Source: Corylus avellana (taxonomy: Eukaryota; Streptophyta; Magnoliopsida; Fagales; Betulaceae). From it: 64,000 bases of DNA. This document shows positions 23,073 through 34,877 of the stretch, piece by piece. The translations under genes and the position numbers were made by a program. The stretch lies in contig NC_081542.1 of assembly GCF_901000735.1 (NCBI RefSeq), positions 47,594,238-47,658,237 on the forward strand, in the 5' to 3' direction. Positions within the stretch are counted from its first letter, which is position 1, and every line of letters begins with the position of its first letter. Under the pieces are notes generated by a model. It saw only the letters and a program-made list of their open reading frames with translations, made no database searches and had not been told where the DNA came from.

Positions 23073-24023
23073 CCTTCTTTGTGTATATGCTAGGAATTCC
23101 ATTATTGTGTGCTTTTAGTTTCTCTTCTTAGTTTTGTTTATTGTGAAGAGTAAAATGTGGTCAGCCTACATCCATGATTCTACATTTGGTTAATATGAAT
23201 ATTTTTGGATATTTGGTGCGTGGATCCTTATGTTTTATAACTCTGGAACTTGGTCAAAATACACTTGTTTTTTCATGAGTTTCGTGCAAGGTCAAGATAT
23301 CCCAACATGGCTCAAACTAGACATTGGGGTTAGCAATTTTTTATACTACTTGGAACACAAATTCAGTACGAAATTAATGGGTTAGAGTTAAAGATCAGTT
23401 TTATTGGTTTAATTAAATAAGTCAGGTTAAAATTGATTTATAGTTTTATATTCATTTCTCGATACGATTTGGATTGACACCTTTAATTATCGACACGAAT
23501 TGAAATAAAAACTTTTTGACAAATTGACAATTGGCTTAGACGGCACTATTATTTTTCACATAATTCAAGAACCCACAAATTTTTATGTTTCTCTTTCAGC
23601 GACTACAAAAACACATATTTTGAAGTCTAAATTTATGCATCGTTTAAAGCAAAATTGAATAAGAAGTCCAAAATCAACACTTCTTGTTGTCTGCATGTCT
23701 CGTGAGTCATGAATCGTTTCAATTATTTAATACGCATCGTTTATAAAAGTTACTGTTCACCATCTTAACATGCGGCTCGATGGTGAGGGTGGGCAACAAG
23801 AGAAGTCTTAGGAAGCCAAACAAATGAATTTAGAAAAATTTTCAAACTGACGTGGTAGACAAGAAAAAGAGAATTGCATTTTTTAATTTAAAAATCTCTG
23901 CCACGTCAGTTTGGAAATTTTTTTAAATTCATTTGTTTTGCTCTCTAGCACTTCTCGGGCAATAAAGGGCGCTCTGGATAATTAAATTTTTTTAAATTTA
24001 ACACGTGCAACCTCTGGCAAGCA

Positions 24024-24054
<31 letters not shown>

Positions 24055-24402
24055 AATTGAAAATTTTGGGTGCTATTTTGGTAATCAAACTACATGTAAA
24101 AATAATATAACCGTAGAATATATACCTTGCCAGAAAATCTGCCTGCAGGATTAGAAAATCTAGATGACATATCTTTCGTTTATTCTGAACCAAAATCCGT
24201 AACTTCCTTAGAGACTATCCCAAGTTTCAAAAACATTTGATTGAGAATTATCAGCATGCATATAGGCTTTCAGTTAGACAATATCGGAAATTGTTACAAC
24301 AATCTCGCCATCCACATTTTGTCACCATTCAAAAACTCTCACATATATACAAAGTTTTGTCGTAGAAAAAGAGACTCACACCCCACCTCTTGTTTTCCAA
24401 CC
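23073..24402. other. Intergenic; start of the segmentally duplicated unit
   Basis: The TDP1 3' flank runs to about 23390. From about 23400 onward the sequence is closely repeated at about 41560-42609, upstream of the paralogous UBL gene. The only other structure seen is a MITE-like inverted repeat at 23791-23960. Confidence 0.6.
23791..23960. mobile_element. MITE-like inverted repeat, about 170 bp
   Basis: The left arm runs from GGGCAACAAGAGAAGTC through AAACAAATGAATTTAG to TTTCAAACTGACGTGG. The right arm carries the imperfect complement: CCACGTCAGTTTGG, TTAAATTCATTTG, GCACTTCTC. A second copy lies in the duplicated unit at about 41959-42142. No protein is encoded. Confidence 0.5.
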
Positions 24403-25209
24403 ATGGATGTGATTTTTGAGCCACCAAGAGGAAGGCCATTTTCCATTGAAGTGGGTTACTTTGACACTGTCCTAGAAATCAAAGAAAAGATACAAAAATA
24501 CCAAGCCATACCCATATCAAACCAAACACTCATCTTCAATGGCAATGTCCTCCAAGACAACCGCGATGTCGAGCACTGCGACATTCTCCAAAGCTCACAC
24601 ATTCAACTCATTGTTTCTCCCGAATTCGATAAAGCCGCTGTTGAGATTGAGAGCTTATCACTGCCCAAGAATTCGAAAGTGCAGCTCAACATCAAGACCC
24701 CAACGTCCAAATTTCACGCCCCTCTAGAAATGGACGTAAACAACACCATTGGACAGTTAAAGGAAAAGATACAAGAAATGGAAGCTCTACCTATTAATCG
24801 GTTGATGATTCACTCGAGCGGTACTGAATTACAAGACCATAGGTCTTTACGTGATTATGACCTTTCCGACAATTCGGATCTTGACGTCAGTTTCAAAGGG
24901 TCACCGACGAATTCGACGGCAGCACGGCCGCCGACTACTGCAGGATCGAAGAAGTTAAAGCTAATGGTGTTGGCGAAATGCGGGACGAAGAAGATTCCGA
25001 TTGAAGTGAATGCATCGGATAACGTTGGGGAGCTGAGGAAGGAGCTACAGAAGTTGCAGCAAAGGCTACATTTCCATCTTCCGCATGAGGGTTATTTTTT
25101 CATTTACGAACAGAATGTGATGGATGATGACAGGTCGTTTCGGTGGCACCATGTTGGACAAGGTGATACCATAGAAATCTTCAATGGGAGTGTAACCGGC
25201 GGTTCATGA
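24403..25209 (+). CDS. Three-domain ubiquitin-like protein (UBL-1, type a)
   Basis: An intact single-exon frame of 268 aa built only of ubiquitin-like folds. Domain 1 (about 1-73) follows ubiquitin closely (DTVLEIKEKIQKYQAIP, then LIFNGNVLQDNR). Domain 2 is about 93-165 (NTIGQLKEKIQEMEALP) and domain 3 about 185-265 (DNVGELRKELQKLQQRL, GDTIEIFNG). Plant poly-UBL proteins of this kind have no assigned reaction. The protein ends VTGGS, so a Gly-Gly precedes one last residue, offset by about one residue from the ubiquitin terminus. The frame is open upstream to 24241, but the paralogue at 42610 shows a different upstream frame, so the start is MDVIF at 24403. Neighbours are paralogues in the same orientation. 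Function unknown. Confidence 0.8.
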   Translation: MDVIFEPPRGRPFSIEVGYFDTVLEIKEKIQKYQAIPISNQTLIFNGNVLQDNRDVEHCDILQSSHIQLIVSPEFDKAAVEIESLSLPKNSKVQLNIKTPTSKFHAPLEMDVNNTIGQLKEKIQEMEALPINRLMIHSSGTELQDHRSLRDYDLSDNSDLDVSFKGSPTNSTAARPPTTAGSKKLKLMVLAKCGTKKIPIEVNASDNVGELRKELQKLQQRLHFHLPHEGYFFIYEQNVMDDDRSFRWHHVGQGDTIEIFNGSVTGGS

Positions 25210-27360
25210 ATCACGATCGATCATATGTTTTTGTTCCATGATTATGTGCTAGAATTACTTCCGGATGCAATTTTGAGAGTCCATGTGGACAGATGCTTGG
25301 GAAGTCAAGCAGAATAAACAGAAGCAATATTCCAATTAATTTCACATGTCTTTGGAAACATGAAGCAATCAGCTCGGTATTGGTTTTATAATAATTCTAT
25401 TCTTCTGACTTATTTATTATATTTATTTTACATAGGTTAAAGCATCGTATTTTAAATGTTTTTTTTTTCCCCTTTTTAATGGCTAACATAGAAAGTTACT
25501 TAAAACAAGTAATGTTAACCTGTGAAGAGTATCATAATTATTACTTATGAGTTATGACTAATTCTATTTAGTATACTCAGTGAAAATTAGCCCCTCCAAG
25601 TTGTGTGAAAGTTATATAATGTTTACTAAACAATATTACTCTTTATAGGGTTAAATGGTTAATTACCTTTTTTTTTCCTCTCGAAACACTACTCATTTAC
25701 AAGTTGCACCCATTAAACTACCATTAGTTAGTAAAAACCCAATTCTGTTAGTCCAAATCATTTTACAATTAATTCTTCTCGGCATACAAACTTCCCAACT
25801 AACGATCAACACTGGCAATCATTAATATATCCCCTTTAATACGAAAGGGTATTAAAGGGGATATTCTCTTGATTATTACTTGGTATTCATTTAAGTTCTT
25901 ATTATCTTTTTGATCGAGTCAATAAAATAAAACAACTTATTTTTAACATGTTCAATGCTATTATACTATAGGATGACCACTTACCTTGATTAGTAGATGA
26001 ATAAGTGTTTTTTTTTTTTTAAGTAACTCCTTGTCGTAAATGCAGCCCATATGTTCAAAAGACACGACAAGGATTTCTACATACGAAGTATTAACACACT
26101 CATATGATTGGGTACTATCTTTTTCTTAGGTTTTTGTTTCTTCACCCTTATTTAACAGATTGGTCACATAAAGAAACACTAAAATCCCAACTTCATTTCC
26201 CCATATAGGAGGTATTTAACCTATGGTATACGATATAGAGTAATCTTAAGTTGCACCTTTATTTCAACCAATTTTATTAGGCTAATGTAGCAGTGCACAT
26301 CGTTATTGGATAAGTTTTATTATTAAAAAAAAAAAAAAAAAAAATCAAGAGTTGATAGGCACAACCACATCATCCGTTATTGGATAAGTTTTATTATTAA
26401 AAATAAAAATAAAAAAAATCAAGAGTTGATAGGCACAACCACATCATCCGAGTGAAATGGAAGTATAACATGTGGATTTGGATCCACAACAAATAGCTGC
26501 CCAAATTTCTAGAGAACTTATATGGCCCACCTGAATAGGTAGGTGGTTAGACAACTTAAAATTTATTTTGACATGTGGCTTTTATATGAACTCTCTCACA
26601 TTTGTTATCTAAATTGCTAGCAATTTGGACAGCTAATTTCTGCGAATCTTGATCATCTCAATTTTTTATTCCTGTTTAACCTATGGCATACGAGTAGTGG
26701 GCGTTTGACTACTAGAGGAGTGAGACACTAACTAAATCGATCCAACTATTCAATCATATTGAGGGTCTTGTAAATTAGGACCAAAACCCCTTACAATTGG
26801 TTATCCAAATTACAGGGCGTCGCCAATTGCAAGGATCATATCCTTGTGAACAACGTTAATTAAATTTTTTTAAAAATTTACCGTGACTTTAAAAAGGAAA
26901 AGATGATAAAATATTTTTGACCAAAATAATTTAATCGTGAAAATTTATTGCGGACCGGGCTTCGTTCGTATTTGCTCACTAGGCTTAGAAATAGTCAGAA
27001 GAAAAGGATAAACAGATGATTTTTACAGCAATTAAACAATATGTGTGTGAAGTCATGCAAAGTGCATGCCCATTTAATTGGCCCCTTTTAAAAATTATTT
27101 TCTTTGATTATTATTATTATTTTTCGTTGTGAGTGTTAATTTTTTGCGAATCATGTTGGAAGCATGCATGGGAAGAAATTTTCATGAATTTAACAAGCAA
27201 ATATAGCATTGTAACTACGTACCCCACCCTTATGGCATGAATTTCAATTGGTTTAAAAGATGGTCTACATTGTCTTCTCCTTATTGAGACTTGACATATA
27301 TTGATAATATCTGAGACTTCTCTTGGTGGCCTGGCCTGCTAGATTTCTTCTTTTCCAACA
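25210..27360. other. Intergenic between UBL-1 and UBL-2
   Basis: AT-rich, with no gene. It is matched by 43420-46014 in the second segmental copy, which contains extra insertions. A block just before UBL-2 (TTGAGACTTGACATATATTG, then TCTGAGACTTCTCTTGGTGG) is conserved ahead of the UBL genes at 46015 and 53943 and partly at 57278, so it may be promoter or leader sequence. Confidence 0.6.
26302..26450. repeat. Tandem duplication, about 74 bp unit
   Basis: Two adjacent units (26302-26375 and 26376-26450) run from GTTATTGGATAAGTTTTATT through an A-rich stretch to GGCACAACCACATCATCC. The paralogous place near 44950-45060 holds one unit with an AT microsatellite, so the duplication is specific to this copy. 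Confidence 0.85.
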
Positions 27361-28161
27361 ATGGATGTGATTTTTGAGCTACAGCAAGGAGGTTCATTCT
27401 CCATTGAAGTGGGTTTCTTTGACACTGTCCTAGAGATCAAAGAAAAGATACAAAAATACCAAGCCATACCCATATCAAACCAAACCCTTATCTTCAATGG
27501 CAATGTGCTCCAAGACAACCACTATGTTGGGCAATGTCAAATCCATCAAAACTCACACATTCAGCTCAATATTGTTTCTCCTGAACCCAATAAAGCCATT
27601 GTTTCTCCTGAACCCAATAAAGCCATTGTTGAGATTGACAACTTATCGATGTCCAAGACAATCCAGGTCAACATAAAGACCCCAAAGTCCAAATTTTATG
27701 TCCCTGTAAAAATGGACGTAAACGACACCATTGGAGAGTTAAAGGAAAAGATAAAAGAATTGAAAGATGAAGCTATTATTGATGAGATTGTGCTTCATTC
27801 AAACGGCATTGAATTACAAGACCATAAGCCTTTACGTGATTATGAGTTTTCGAACAATTCGGAAGTTGACGTTAGTTTTAGAGGGTCACAGAAGTTAGAC
27901 ATAATGGTGCTGACAAGGTGCGGGACGAAGACGATTCCGGTCGAGGTGAATGATTTGGATAATGTTGGGGAGTTGAGGAAGGAGCTGGAGAGGTTGCAGA
28001 AGATGATACCTTTTCCTCTTCCACAAGAGGGTTATTTTTTCATTTACGAGCAGGATGTGATGAATGAAAATAGGTCATTTCGGTGGCACAATGTTGGGCA
28101 AGGTGATACCATAGAGATATTCAATGGGACTGTCACATCGATGGAGCCAGACCACCCATAG
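27361..28161 (+). CDS. Three-domain ubiquitin-like protein (UBL-2, type b)
   Basis: An intact single-exon frame of 266 aa with three UBL domains in the same order as UBL-1. Domain 1 is about 1-73 (DTVLEIKEKIQKYQAIP, then FNGNVLQDN), domain 2 about 98-172 (NDTIGELKEKIKELKDEA) and domain 3 about 178-258 (DNVGELRKELERLQKMI, GDTIEIFNG). The linker between domains 1 and 2 carries an exact 27-bp duplication (27571-27597 and 27598-27624) that doubles the IVSPEPNKA unit. The C-terminus (SMEPDHP) has no Gly-Gly, so ubiquitin-like conjugation is not expected. About 2.2 kb separates it from UBL-1. No intron is needed. Function unknown. Confidence 0.8.
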   Translation: MDVIFELQQGGSFSIEVGFFDTVLEIKEKIQKYQAIPISNQTLIFNGNVLQDNHYVGQCQIHQNSHIQLNIVSPEPNKAIVSPEPNKAIVEIDNLSMSKTIQVNIKTPKSKFYVPVKMDVNDTIGELKEKIKELKDEAIIDEIVLHSNGIELQDHKPLRDYEFSNNSEVDVSFRGSQKLDIMVLTRCGTKTIPVEVNDLDNVGELRKELERLQKMIPFPLPQEGYFFIYEQDVMNENRSFRWHNVGQGDTIEIFNGTVTSMEPDHP

Positions 28162-29591
28162 CGTCCAAGGTGAATTATGGGAAATTACCGTTAAGTCCTT
28201 TTCAATACCGACAAGATTAATTAGTTAATTTCTTATGTATTTGTGCTGAACGTCAACGAAATTGATGAACAAGAAAGAAAGAGGAGACTGATTGGTGGAC
28301 TGTGATTTGGAAGACCTTTAGTTTAATAACTTTCTCTAATTTTTTTTTTTTTTTTTCATCTAGAAGATTCCCATCTTTGGGTTGCCTTTGACGTCAAGTA
28401 TTATCATATATACTTATTATATTTTCCCTTTTGTCTTAGAATATTTCTACCTTTTGTAGCTATAGGGTTTCACTATAAATTTGGATAAGTTGTATTAGAA
28501 TAATGACATTTTTCCATTAATAATATTATCAGTTTGCTTTATCTTTATTTTGTGTATTTTTTTTATAATTTTGTTTGGAAATTTAAATAATATTTTATGA
28601 TTTTATTATTAATGGGACACATGGCGACATATTGACCTTTGAATCACATTGGATGACTAGGATTTCAAAAATTATTGATGGGCAATTTTCCCCCGATTGC
28701 TAGGATATTCGATTGCTCACTTTTTCTTAGTAATGAAAAACAATACATAAACATGGCATTTAAAGACTATTGAGGCAATGATGAGTTGTCAAGAAGGTAA
28801 AGAAGGTAGGATAGACAATTGGATCGTACACCCGCCCAACTCAAAGGATAGGCCAATCCAACTATTCATTTTGGGTAAGACCAATACAAATTATACAACC
28901 ATTCAATTATAGTGTAGATCGCAGGGTGGTTAAAAAACAAACAAACAAACACACAAAAACAAAACTAGAGAAATGATCAAAGATTTCTATTTGTTATGTT
29001 TGTTAAAAATTTTATTTTATACTTTTCAAAACAAAAACGTTGACAAACAACTCAAAACACAATTATTTTAACCTTTATGTATTATCAAATTAAACACTTT
29101 TTTTTTTTTTTTTAAAAAAAAAAAAAATCCCCAAAATACATTAACAAATAACAAACATACCCTATTGTGCTTAAGTCATGCCAACTGCATGTGTTAGAAC
29201 TATCTGCTCACTATGCATGAAAATTGTGAGAAGAACAGTACATTTCTAAACAATATTTGCATGATACAACATACACTATGGACCTAATCATAATTCACTA
29301 GTTGAAGAACATGAGTACCTTAGTTAAACTAAGGTAACACTAATTTTCAATTCTTCTCCTTCAGATACAACATACACTATGGACCCTCAAACTTTTCCGG
29401 TAATGCATTCATGCACTCCACAAATTTCATGTTACAAAAATGAATATGTAGCAGTTAATTTCCTTCTTATTTTGTTATTTTATTGCTATTTCCTTTTATT
29501 CTTTCCTTTATCCATGCCTAATTTTAACTATATAATCTGCTAAAATTAATTTATCTACACAAAAAATGAATTCGTTGGTTTCTGGCATACC
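28162..29591. other. Intergenic between UBL-2 and the first two-UBL pseudogene
   Basis: AT-rich. From about 28517 the sequence recurs, inverted, before 32415 and, direct, from 32981. The last 600 bases match the upstream region of the intact two-UBL gene at 58877. Confidence 0.6.
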
Positions 29592-29903
29592 ATGGCGATC
29601 ACCATTCACCGACTAGGTTATCCGTTTAAATTGAAGATTCTCATTGCTGCAAAAATTGTTGATATAAAAATTTAGTTAGAGAAAATGATTGGTCTCTCAC
29701 CAGATAAGATGGACTTGACCTATAACGAAGAAGTTCTAAGAGATGAACTAACTGTGCTAGATTATCAAATTACCCCTGCGACGACCCTCATTGCTAACAA
29801 CAAAATCCTAATTTGGATCAAGGCGGATCCCGTGCATCTGTGTAGCTTATTAGAGACGTTACGGTGGGGCAAGTGAAAGAAATACTCCATGCAGAGTTTG
29901 GGC
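29592..29903 (+). pseudogene. Two-UBL pseudogene copy A, cut by a Copia LTR
   Basis: This matches the first two thirds of the intact gene at 58877-59302 (shared IGLSPDKMDLTYNEEVLRDE). Codon 28 is TAG where the intact gene has CAG, and the frame is lost again near LLETLRW because bases present in the intact gene (TTAGTCAGAGA) are missing. At 29904, after GAGTTTGGG, the sequence passes abruptly into the terminal repeat of Copia-1. The rest of the second UBL domain is absent from this position. Confidence 0.85.
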
Positions 29904-30396
29904 CGTAAGAATTCTATATATATTAAATGCTAATTAACAATAAAACTAGCAACAGAAATAATTTAATATATAAGTACCTCCCGCCATCGCTTTGCTCAAG
30001 CAGATTGAAGAGTAACTTCATAGCAACCAAAACTTGAAAACCAAAAATATTGAGAGATTCTTCTGACCTATGCCTACCAGTGTGTACCAATTGATGGAAT
30101 ACACATGTCTTATTTATAAGTAGGTCAGAGATCTTCAATTAGAGCTGTTACCTTAATTATTCCTTCCATCAAGGAATAAAAATCAATACAGAATATTTGA
30201 TTCCACAAAATAAAATCAATAATGAATTCAAATATTTGTTTCCACAAGAATTAAATCTACAATTTAATTCAGAATATTTGATTTCATAGAATTAGCTTTA
30301 ATTGAAATAAATCACTGAACACCGTAATTATATATATTTTATAATTATAATAATATATGTGACATAAGGGACATACCTTAAATGAAATTTCTTACA
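29904..30396 (-). repeat. Copia-1 LTR, copy A
   Basis: A terminal repeat of about 493 bp in minus orientation. The element-sense ends are TGTAAGAAATTTC and GAATTCTTACG. A polypurine tract (element-sense GGGCCAAGTGGGAGAA) adjoins it at 30397. It lacks a 12-base segment (ATAAATAATCAA region) that copies B and C keep. Forty bases of element interior follow before the gap. Confidence 0.85.
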
Positions 30397-30437
30397 TTCT
30401 CCCACTTGGCCCTTATGACACATAAATTCCTTATGGT

Positions 30438-30537
30438 NNNNNNNNNNNNNNNNNNNNNNNNNNNNNNNNNNNNNNNNNNNNNNNNNNNNNNNNNNNNNNN
30501 NNNNNNNNNNNNNNNNNNNNNNNNNNNNNNNNNNNNN
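30438..30537. other. Assembly gap (100 N)
   Basis: Exactly 100 N placed between two inverted Copia-1 ends (copies A and B), so the unresolved sequence is likely a palindromic or repetitive junction. Confidence 0.98.
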
Positions 30538-30716
30538 ATTGTGATACACGGAAAGGACGGCTTATCATATAAAAGCTTTACCGCCATGATTCGTGTGTTG
30601 TATTCCTTGAGTGAGTGGGATGATTCTATGAATGGTTAGAATAAATAAAGTAATTGCCATATCATAGAACTAAGCACTATAAGGAATTTATGTGTCATAA
30701 GGGCCAAGTGGGAGAA

Positions 30717-31221
30717 TGTAAAAAATTTCATTTAAGGTATGTCCCTTATGTCACATATATTATTATGATTATAAAATATATATAATTACGGTGTTCAATG
30801 GTTTATTTAAATTAAAGCTTATTCTATGAAATCAAATATTCTAAATTAAATTGTCGATTTAATTCTTGTGGAAACAAATATTTGAATTCATTATTGATTT
30901 TATTTTGTGGAATCAAATAATCAGTATTGATTATTTATTTGATTTTTATTCCTTGATGAAAAGAATAATTAAGGTAACAGCTCTAATTGAGGGTCTCTGA
31001 CCTACCTATAAATAAGGCCTGTGTATTCCATCAATTGGCACACACTGGTAGGCATAGGTCAAAAGAACCTCTCAATATTTTTGGTTTTCAAGTTTTGGTT
31101 GCTGTGAAGTTACTCTTCAACCTGCTTGAGCAAAGCGATGGCGGGAGGTACTTATATATTAAATTATTTCTGCTGCTAGTTTTATTGTTAATTAGCATTT
31201 AATATATATAGAATTCTTCCG
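30717..31221 (+). repeat. Copia-1 LTR, copy B (opposite orientation)
   Basis: A terminal repeat of about 505 bp reading TGTAAAAAATTTC to GAATTCTTCCG on the + strand, preceded by the polypurine tract GGGCCAAGTGGGAGAA. It is the inverse of copies A and C. About 180 bases of Copia interior lie between the gap and this LTR. Confidence 0.85.
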
Positions 31222-31532
31222 GCCCAAACTCTGCATGGAGTATTTCTTTCACTTGCCCCACCGTAACGTCTCTAATAAGCTACACAGATGCACGGGATCC
31301 GCCTTGATCCAAATTAGGATTTTGTTGTTAGCAATGAGGGTCGTCGCAGGGGTAATTTGATAATCTAGCACAGTTAGTTCATCTCTTAGAACTTCTTCGT
31401 TATAGGTCAAGTCCATCTTATCTGGTGAGAGACCAATCATTTTCTCTAACTGAATTTTTATATCAACAATTTTGCAGCAATGAGAATCTTCAATTTAAAC
31501 GGATAATCTAGTCGGTGAATGGTGATCGCCAT
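31222..31532 (-). pseudogene. Two-UBL pseudogene copy B, inverted
   Basis: The minus-strand ATG is at 31532-31530. The coding sequence is that of the 58877 gene but lacks one A in the GCAAAAATTG run, which shifts the frame within 25 codons. Further on it reads openly through IGLSPDKMDLTYNEEVLRDE. It is cut by the Copia-1 LTR at the same base as copies A and C. Confidence 0.85.
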
Positions 31533-32415
31533 GGTCTGCCAGAAACCAACGAATTCATTTTTTGTGTAGATAAATTAATTTTAGCAGATTATATAGTTAA
31601 AATTAGGCATGGATAAAGGAAAGAATAAAAGGAAATAGCAATAAAATAACAAAATAAGAAGGAAATTAACTGCTACATATTCATTTTCGTAACATGAAAT
31701 TTGTGGAGTGCATGAATGCATTACCGAAAAAGTTTGAGGGTCCATAGTGTATGTTGTATCTGAAGGAGAAGAATTGAAAATTAGTGTTACCTTAGTTTAA
31801 CTAAGGTACTCATGTTCTTCAACTAGTGAATTATGATTAGGTCCATAGTGTATGTTGTATCATGCAAATATTGTTTAGAAATGTACTATTCTTCTCACAA
31901 TTTTCATGCATAGTGAGCAGATAGTTCTAACACATGCAGTCGGCATGACTTAAGCACAATAGGGTAAGCACAATAGGGTATGTTTGTTATTTGTTAATGT
32001 ATTTTGGGGAAATTTTTTTTTTTTTTTTAAGTGTTTAATTTGATAAAACATAAAGGTTAAAATAATTGTGTTTTTAACAAACATATCAAATAGAAATCTT
32101 TAATCATTTCTCTCGTTTTGTTTTTGTGTGTGTGTTAGTTAGTTTGTTTGTTTTTTCTTTTTTAAACCACGCTGCGATCTTCACTATAATTGAATGGTTG
32201 TATAACTTGTATTGGTCTTACCCAAAATGAATAGTTGGATCCGCGTATCCTTTCAGGTGGGCGGGTGTATGATCCAATTGTCTATCCTACCTTCTTTCCG
32301 TTCTTGACAACTCATCATTGTCTCAATAGTCTTTAAATGCCATGTTTATGTATTGTTTTTCATTACTTAGAAAAAGTGAGCCATTGAATATGGTGGCAAT
32401 CGGGGGAAAATTGCA
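31533..32415. other. Inverted copy of the upstream region
   Basis: Read on the minus strand, this matches 28690-29591 and 33180-34056. No independent gene. It ends at the 565-N gap. Confidence 0.8.
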
Positions 32416-32980
32416 NNNNNNNNNNNNNNNNNNNNNNNNNNNNNNNNNNNNNNNNNNNNNNNNNNNNNNNNNNNNNNNNNNNNNNNNNNNNNNNNNNNNN
32501 NNNNNNNNNNNNNNNNNNNNNNNNNNNNNNNNNNNNNNNNNNNNNNNNNNNNNNNNNNNNNNNNNNNNNNNNNNNNNNNNNNNNNNNNNNNNNNNNNNNN
32601 NNNNNNNNNNNNNNNNNNNNNNNNNNNNNNNNNNNNNNNNNNNNNNNNNNNNNNNNNNNNNNNNNNNNNNNNNNNNNNNNNNNNNNNNNNNNNNNNNNNN
32701 NNNNNNNNNNNNNNNNNNNNNNNNNNNNNNNNNNNNNNNNNNNNNNNNNNNNNNNNNNNNNNNNNNNNNNNNNNNNNNNNNNNNNNNNNNNNNNNNNNNN
32801 NNNNNNNNNNNNNNNNNNNNNNNNNNNNNNNNNNNNNNNNNNNNNNNNNNNNNNNNNNNNNNNNNNNNNNNNNNNNNNNNNNNNNNNNNNNNNNNNNNNN
32901 NNNNNNNNNNNNNNNNNNNNNNNNNNNNNNNNNNNNNNNNNNNNNNNNNNNNNNNNNNNNNNNNNNNNNNNNNNNNNNNN
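32416..32980. other. Assembly gap (565 N)
   Basis: A sized run of N at the junction between inverted copy B and direct copy C, that is, at the predicted axis of a palindrome. Confidence 0.98.
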
Positions 32981-34056
32981 TTAATAATATTATCAGTTTG
33001 CTTTATCTTTATTTTGTATATTTTTTTAAATTTTTTTTTTGAAATTTAAATAATATTTTATGATTTTATTATTAATGGGACACATGGCGACATATTGACC
33101 TTTGAATCACATTTGATGACTAGGATTTAAAAAATTATTGATGTTCAATTTTCCCCCGATTGCCACGATATTCAATGGCTCACTTTTTCTAAGTAATGAA
33201 AAACAATACATAAACATGGCATTTAAAGACTATTGAGACAATGGTGAGTTGTCAAGAACGTAAAGAAGGTAGGATAGACAATTGGATCGTACAGCCGCCC
33301 ACCTGAAAGGATACACGGATCCAACTATTCATTTTGGGTAAGACCAATACAAGTTATACAACCATTCAATTATAGTGAAGATCGCAGCGTGGTTTAAAAA
33401 AGAAAAAACAAACTAACTAACTAACTAACACACAAAAACAAAACGAGAGAAATGATCAAAGATTTCTATTTGATATGTTTGTTAAAAATTTTATTTTATA
33501 CTTTTCAAAACAAAAACGTTGACAAACAACTCAAAACACAATTATTTTAACCTTTATGTATTATCAAATTAAACACTTAAAAAAAAAAAAAAATTTCCCC
33601 AAAATACATTAACAAATAACAAACATACCCTATTGTGCTTAAGTCATGCCGACTGCATGTGTTAGAACTATCTGCTCACTATGCATGAAAATTGTGAGAA
33701 GAATAGTACATTTCTAAACAATATTTGCATGATACAACATACACTATGGACCCAATCTTAATTGACTAGTTGAAGAACAGTACCTTTGTTAAACTAAGGT
33801 AACACTAATTTTCAATTCTTCTCCTTCATATACAAGATACACTATGGACCCTCGGACTTTTCCGGAAATGCATTCATGCACTCCACAAATTTCATGTTAC
33901 GAAAATGAATATGTAGCAGTTAATTTCCTTCTTATTTTGTTATTTTATTGCTATTTCCTTGCGTTCTTTCCTTTATCGGTGCTTAATTTTAACTATATAA
34001 TCTGCTAAAATTAATTTATCTACACAAAAAATGAATTGATTGGTTTCTGGTAGACC
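32981..34056. other. Third copy (C) of the region upstream of the two-UBL gene
   Basis: Direct-orientation match to 28517-29591 with scattered substitutions and small indels. No independent gene seen. Confidence 0.8.
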
Positions 34057-34372
34057 ATGGCGATCACCATTCGCCGACAAGGTTATCCGTTTAAATTGAA
34101 GATTCTCATTGCTGCAAAAATTGTTGATATAAAAAATTTAGTTAGAGAAAATGATTGGTCTCTCACCAGATCAAATGGACTTGACCTACAACGAAGAAGT
34201 TCTAAGAGATGAACTAATTGTGCTAAATTATCAAATTACCCCGCGACGACCCTCATTGCTAACCACAAAATTCTAATTTGGATCAAGGCGGATCCCGTGC
34301 ATCTGTGTAGCTTATTAGTCAGAGACGTTACGGTGGGGCAAGTGAAAGAAATACTCCATGCAGAGTTTAGGT
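34057..34372 (+). pseudogene. Two-UBL pseudogene copy C, cut by a Copia LTR
   Basis: Starts ATGGCGATCACC like the intact gene at 58877. Extra A residues before TTTAGTTAGAG shift the frame, and one C is lost in the CCCCGCGACG stretch. It keeps the VRDVTVGQVKEILHAEF region that copy A has lost. At 34373, after GAGTTTAGGT, it enters the Copia-1 LTR. Confidence 0.85.
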
Positions 34373-34877
34373 TGTAAGAATTCTATATATATTAAATGCA
34401 AATTAACAATAAAACTAGTAGCATAAATAATTTAATATATAAGTACCTCCAGCCATCGCTTTGCTCAAGCAGGTTGAAGAGTAACTTCACAGCAACCAAA
34501 ACTTGAAAACCAAAAATATTGAGAGGTTCTTTTAACCTATGCCTACCAGTGTGTGCCAATTGATGGAATACACAGGCCTTATTTATAGGTAGGTCAGAGA
34601 CCCTCAATTAGAGCTGTTACCTTAATTATTCTTTCCATCAAGGAATAAAAATCAAATAAATAATCAATACTGATTATTTGATTCCACAAAATAAAATCAA
34701 TAATGAATTCAAATATTTGTTTCCACAAGAATTAAATCGACAATTTAATTTAGAATATTTGATTTCATAGAATAAGCTTTAATTGAAATAAACCACTGAA
34801 CACCGTAATTATATATATTTTATAATCATAATAATATATGTGACATAAGGGACATACCTTAAATGAAATTTCTTACA
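34373..34877 (-). repeat. Copia-1 3' LTR, copy C
   Basis: A 505-bp LTR with element-sense ends TGTAAGAAATTTC and GAATTCTTACA, flanked on the interior side by the polypurine tract AAGTGGGAGAA. It is the only one of the three LTR copies still joined to a Copia interior with coding remains. Confidence 0.85.

Noticed and set aside
24241..24402. N-terminal extension of UBL-1 by 54 codons
   Set aside because: The same DNA upstream of UBL-3 is read in a different frame with small indels, so conservation is at DNA and not protein level. MDVIF is the shared start and begins the UBL fold.
32342..33049. Long frame across the 565-N gap
   Set aside because: It is open only because N codons contain no stops.
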